Shown one piece after another: positions 60,041 to 64,000 of a DNA stretch of 64,000 nt; within the stretch, counting starts at the first letter, position 1; each line of letters starts with the position of its first letter. A program made the position numbers and the translations under genes. Below the pieces are notes generated by a model. It did no database searches. It saw nothing but the letters and a program-made list of their open reading frames with translations, and was not told the origin of the DNA. The DNA is from Trichoplax adhaerens (taxonomy: Eukaryota > Placozoa > Uniplacotomia > Trichoplacea > Trichoplacidae), in the NCBI RefSeq assembly GCF_000150275.1, contig NW_002060955.1, positions 474,886 to 538,885 of the forward strand, written 5' to 3'.

Positions 60041-62649
60041 GAAAAGATTTTCCGGTGATGTCAAAGTTAAAACAATTGTCATTTTATTCTTATATAGAAT
60101 TCTTTAATTACTTCTACTAACGATCTTTTTAAATCCTGATGAAAATACTACTTGTGTTTCTACATGATACACCTATGACCGCCCTTGGCAAACGAGAAAA
60201 ACAGTAGACGATCAGTGCTCTTCATTTTTGAAAAAAGCAGCTTTACAAGGCTAGAAAATCGATTACCATAACTGCCTTATTATTTGAAAAGAGAGAAAAT
60301 AAAATGAGTTTAAATTTTATTTTGTAGAGGTTGCTTAAGTTCTTATCCATGTTATGACTATTCTCGCTATCTCGGACATTATATGAAGATTTGTCATGGC
60401 TAAGCGAAAATAACAGACGGCAAAGATCTTTCTGTAGTAGTTTAAATTGATAGCTTCATAGTAATGGCCATGTTTCAATCTAGGGTAGCTATGATCAATT
60501 TATTTTATATCAAGAAGGTTGCGAACTCATGCAATTGTTGATATATTGTATCTTGGAAGACACCTTCTACTATCTCTTGCAGTAAATATTAACATTCCTA
60601 TAGCCTTTTAATTGCTTTATGGTGGAATATTGCAAATTTCACAGCATTTAAGCCATCATTAATACATCCAGGATTACAGTCCTGTCAGCTCTTGTAAATT
60701 GCTGATTATACAGTATAATTCAATGTAGAACTCAATGCTATCTAAAAAGGCTGAAGATTAAATCCAAATCTAAGTAGCAATATTCACCCTGATAATATAG
60801 TTTTAACACCTCATAGACAGCAATAATATTGGCTGTAGTAACAACCATTTTATACCTTTTCATCCCAAAGTGAACTTGAAATTTAAAACATGCATCTAAA
60901 CCTCAGAAATTTAAGAAATAGCACTAGAGTTTTTGATAACCTACAGATGCAATCTGCTTTCCATAGTATTGTATGAGATGACCTTTATAAAATGACTAGC
61001 TACAAAACCGATTTGGACTGGAAGGTGATAACTATTGAGTTAATACTAGAAAAGAGTGTCTGGTCTACGTATTCTGTTCGAGTAAAATTGCTTTATAACA
61101 CTTAATAATAATCCCCTAGCATAAGTTATATTGAATTATTACGAAAGGTAAAATAAATTTTTCTTTAATTGCCTTTATCCATGAATCGTTATGCACGTAC
61201 TTTCATCATTCTAATACGGATAAAGTGGATCAAAGAGTTAAAATTTTTCGATAGTTTGGGTACCATGAAGGAGGTAATCAACACTTTTAATGAGCTAGAT
61301 GACTTGGAGATACTAATCAGAATTGGATATACACTGCTGTATTCATGATGGTCATCAGAAATAAAAATGGAGGTATGACAAGAATAAAGTCATGAGGGGA
61401 TTTTTTTTGTAACTTACTCATTGCGTTGCTGTATCCTTCCTTGAACATTTTCTACACCATTTCATCAACGTGCCAAACTACCAGTAGTAGAACCTGAATT
61501 AAAACTATTATCTTCGATTATGTGGCACTGAAGGACTTGCCCATTTCATAGCATGTAATCACGACGCCATTGCTCTATTTCCCACTGAGGGATAACTTTA
61601 ATCGAGTCATGATAAAATATCTTAAAGCTGTAGACTTATGCGACGACATGGACTACTAAAAAGACTGAGAAAAGACCTTTTTGAGTAGTCCATGGTTGCG
61701 ATAACAAGACTGCTGGTAATGAATTTGTAATCCAATATATTAACATGCAAGGAAAATATAAAAATGTTGAAATACCAACTAGCCTACAGCGATTCTGGTG
61801 AATTTATAGTTGATGAACTGCAAAGGATTGATCAATATTCGGGACTTGTGTATAGAAATTTCTTTTTTTTCTTAACGTGTTGAAACAAGGTAAATTTACG
61901 TTAAGTTTCATCATCAAGGTAATGAAAAGCAAATTACTTTCTGTTCTTGTGCGTACACGCACATGATATTATACATTCATAACATCGACCTTCCGCATTT
62001 TATTAGTAATAGTCCACGCTGGTCATTTATAATGGTGATGTGATAGGGATCGATTTTCTAGTAAATAAAGATGAAGAAACTTGAATCCTACAAGTTTTTG
62101 TATCTACTGTTAGTAAAAAAAGTAGAGCCATGCTTATTTTAGCACCAGTACTAGTACTAGTACTAGTTGAGGAGTTCCATTGCACTCTAAGCTGTAGGAC
62201 TGTATATATGCATCTTTATTTACTTCTACGCTTGTTCATCCGGGTAAACCCGGTAGGATAAAACAACAAAAAAATGATTACCTACGGTAGTCATCAGATC
62301 AATTTTCGGATCTATTTATGATGTTTACAATGTTACTTATTTTTAAAAACTCTATGTACATAATAGGACATTGAAATAACTATCAAATGATTACACGATA
62401 CTTCAATGTTCTATTCTCTTTTGCTCTTCTACATTGCACATCTTGAATTGAGGGACATATCGTACATATCCATTTTTCAAAGTGGGTGGATTTTCTTCCT
62501 TGAGGTATACAATAAGGGCATTTAGCGATTTCCTATTAACGAACGCAAACATCCATAAGAACAAGTTTATACGTGTTAGGTTTTAATTTTTAATAGGTCG
62601 CTTTCTTTTTTCATGAATGTCCTCTTTGAAGTTATCTCAGCAGGCAAGT
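60041..62649. other. Gene-poor region
   Basis: A 55-codon open frame at 61181-61348 (+) has no domain or splice partner. Short palindromes are present: an AGTACT/ACTAGT run at about 62147-62170 and CCGGGTAAACCCGG near 62240. Nothing here supports a gene. Confidence 0.4.
61647..61694. repeat. Foldback with arm CATGGACTACT
   Basis: The left arm CATGGACTACT with AAAAAG (61647-61663) pairs with the right arm CTTTTT, one unpaired G, then AGTAGTCCATG (61677-61694). The outer 11 bases match the foldback at 3769-3805 shifted by one base. Confidence 0.75.
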
Positions 62650-63960
62650 ATCTTAACTTAGTCCCCCTAAAGTTTTGTCTCCATGTTGACGGCAAGGTGG
62701 AGATTTTTGTGATTACTGTGTAGTTGATCGATCATTCAATCTGCTCTATTACTTCAAAGTCTGATGTCTCCAGTTTTTATTTCAACTAATTCAATTATTC
62801 CTTGTGAAGTAACTTGAATCAAGGAGGATTTTCCCTTCTAATTTGCAATAACTGCCGTCATGGCCTACGTCAATACTGGCAGTGGTAGACATAAAAAAAA
62901 AAAAAATCCTTTGCATTGCACCAATGGAATATCTGTATATACGATAGCAATGGAATTGTAGACGTCAAAATCTCTTCAACTCGGCACAACGATAAAACGT
63001 CGTCCTGAATTTAACCCATTTTAATTCCTCCTTATTGAAAGTGACTTTGATCAAAGGAGAATTTTCCCTTGCAATTGGCAATAGCTGCTGTTACGTTGCC
63101 AATATTGATATACTGTAATGGCAGAGGCAAACATGCACGAACTATTTCCAGTGAAATCGTGCCAGAAGGAAATCCTAACAAGATCAACAGTACGATACCC
63201 TTGGAGCTAATATCATAAAGCTCCAGTCACTTTAACCAGGCATTACTAACCAAAAAACAGTCGGTAATTGAACCAATTTAATTTCTCCTTATCAAAACTA
63301 ACTTTTGATCAACGGAGAATTTCCCTTGCAATTGGCAATAGCTGCCGTCATGTTGACCCATATTGATATTTTGAAAGTAGTAAACATGGAAAAAAATCAA
63401 TTCTCACTGAAATAGCAGCAAGAGAAAATCGATACAATACGTAGAGTAAGAATAAGACAATACCACTGCAACTGCAATAGAAAAAACTTGAGCCTTCAAT
63501 CATGGACCACAACAAAACGTAGTCCTTCATTGAATCCATTTATTTCATAAACCACTATTATCCAAAAAGTAACTATGATCAAAAGAGAATTTTCCTTGTC
63601 ATTAGCAATGACTGCCATCATGCTGGCCAATATCGACATTAGCCATAGCAGACATGAAAATTGAAACACCCAAGATTCCACTGCAGCTGTAATAAACCCT
63701 CAATCTTTTCAACTCTTATTCATTTCTATTTGCTCATTCAGTGCAATTTAGATTATAGGAAAAATCATCTGATCCCATTTTTCCTAGCAATGGCTACCAT
63801 CATTTTCGATTTTTTTAGCCCATGTTGATTGGCACTCGCACCTATTTCAATTCACCATTTCCAGTGGAAATAGCAAGAAAGGAGCGAGAGAGAAATTGCG
63901 CCGCGATCAAACTGTATGATACCGTTGAAGCTGTAATCAAACCTGTAACGAAAGGGTGAT
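62650..63960. repeat. ~245 bp degenerate tandem repeat, about five units
   Basis: The anchor GAGAATTTTCCCTTGCAATT, then GGCAATAGCTGC and GTCATG, recurs near 62825, 63057, 63315, 63590 and (eroded) 63770. It is followed by ATATTGATA and a block like TTTCCAGTGAAATAG. Open frames inside are not conserved from unit to unit. A 13-base poly-A run lies near 62893. Confidence 0.7.
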
Positions 63961-64000
63961 GCAGACGAGGTGTCAATCATGACACAATACCGTCAAGAAA

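Noticed and set aside
61181-61348. 55-codon ATG frame
   Set aside because: No domain, no neighbouring exon, and within the length expected by chance over this region.
1-64000. tRNA, rRNA, CRISPR or bacterial-type signals
   Set aside because: None could be recognised by eye; the gene structure is eukaryotic throughout.

Overview
The window looks like nuclear DNA of a simple animal. It is roughly two-thirds A+T, and its genes are split into many short exons with GT-AG introns mostly of about 70-700 bp. The gene families are metazoan: a bifunctional soluble epoxide hydrolase, an ETS transcription factor, and a TPR protein that can be joined to a Death domain. A placozoan such as Trichoplax fits best. 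That is an inference from gene content and intron style, since no species marker is present.

Layout. 1-5.2 kb: minisatellite-rich DNA with no convincing gene. 5.2-10.8 kb: a complete 19-exon epoxide hydrolase gene (copy 1, + strand). 10.8-18.2 kb: spacer with a ~280-300 bp satellite array carrying three solo LTRs. 18.2-24.5 kb: a second complete 19-exon epoxide hydrolase gene (copy 2), whose 19 exons have exactly the same lengths as copy 1 and which carries a solo LTR in intron 17. 24.8-25.3 kb: an LTR followed by a primer-binding-like site. 27.3-29.7 kb: a decayed third epoxide hydrolase. 32.2-37.5 kb (- strand): a TPR protein with fifteen near-identical 42-residue repeats encoded by a 126-bp DNA repeat; a linker exon and a Death-domain exon downstream join to it in phase. 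37.5-49.2 kb: gene-poor, with LTR fragments and degenerate tandem repeats. 49.2-55.7 kb: an ETS-domain transcription factor whose 5' end is uncertain. 55.7-64 kb: several unrelated minisatellites and no gene I can support.

The two complete epoxide hydrolases keep the whole C-terminal hydrolase machinery (Asp nucleophile, His-Asp pair, lid tyrosines, HGFP oxyanion motif). Their N-terminal HAD domain has lost most of its phosphatase residues. They probably act on epoxides only, with the HAD half kept as a structural module. The TPR-Death product would be a signalling adaptor of the kind common in innate-immunity and cell-death networks. The ETS protein is a nuclear DNA-binding factor. There is no sign that these genes work in one pathway; the clustering is local duplication plus ordinary neighbours.
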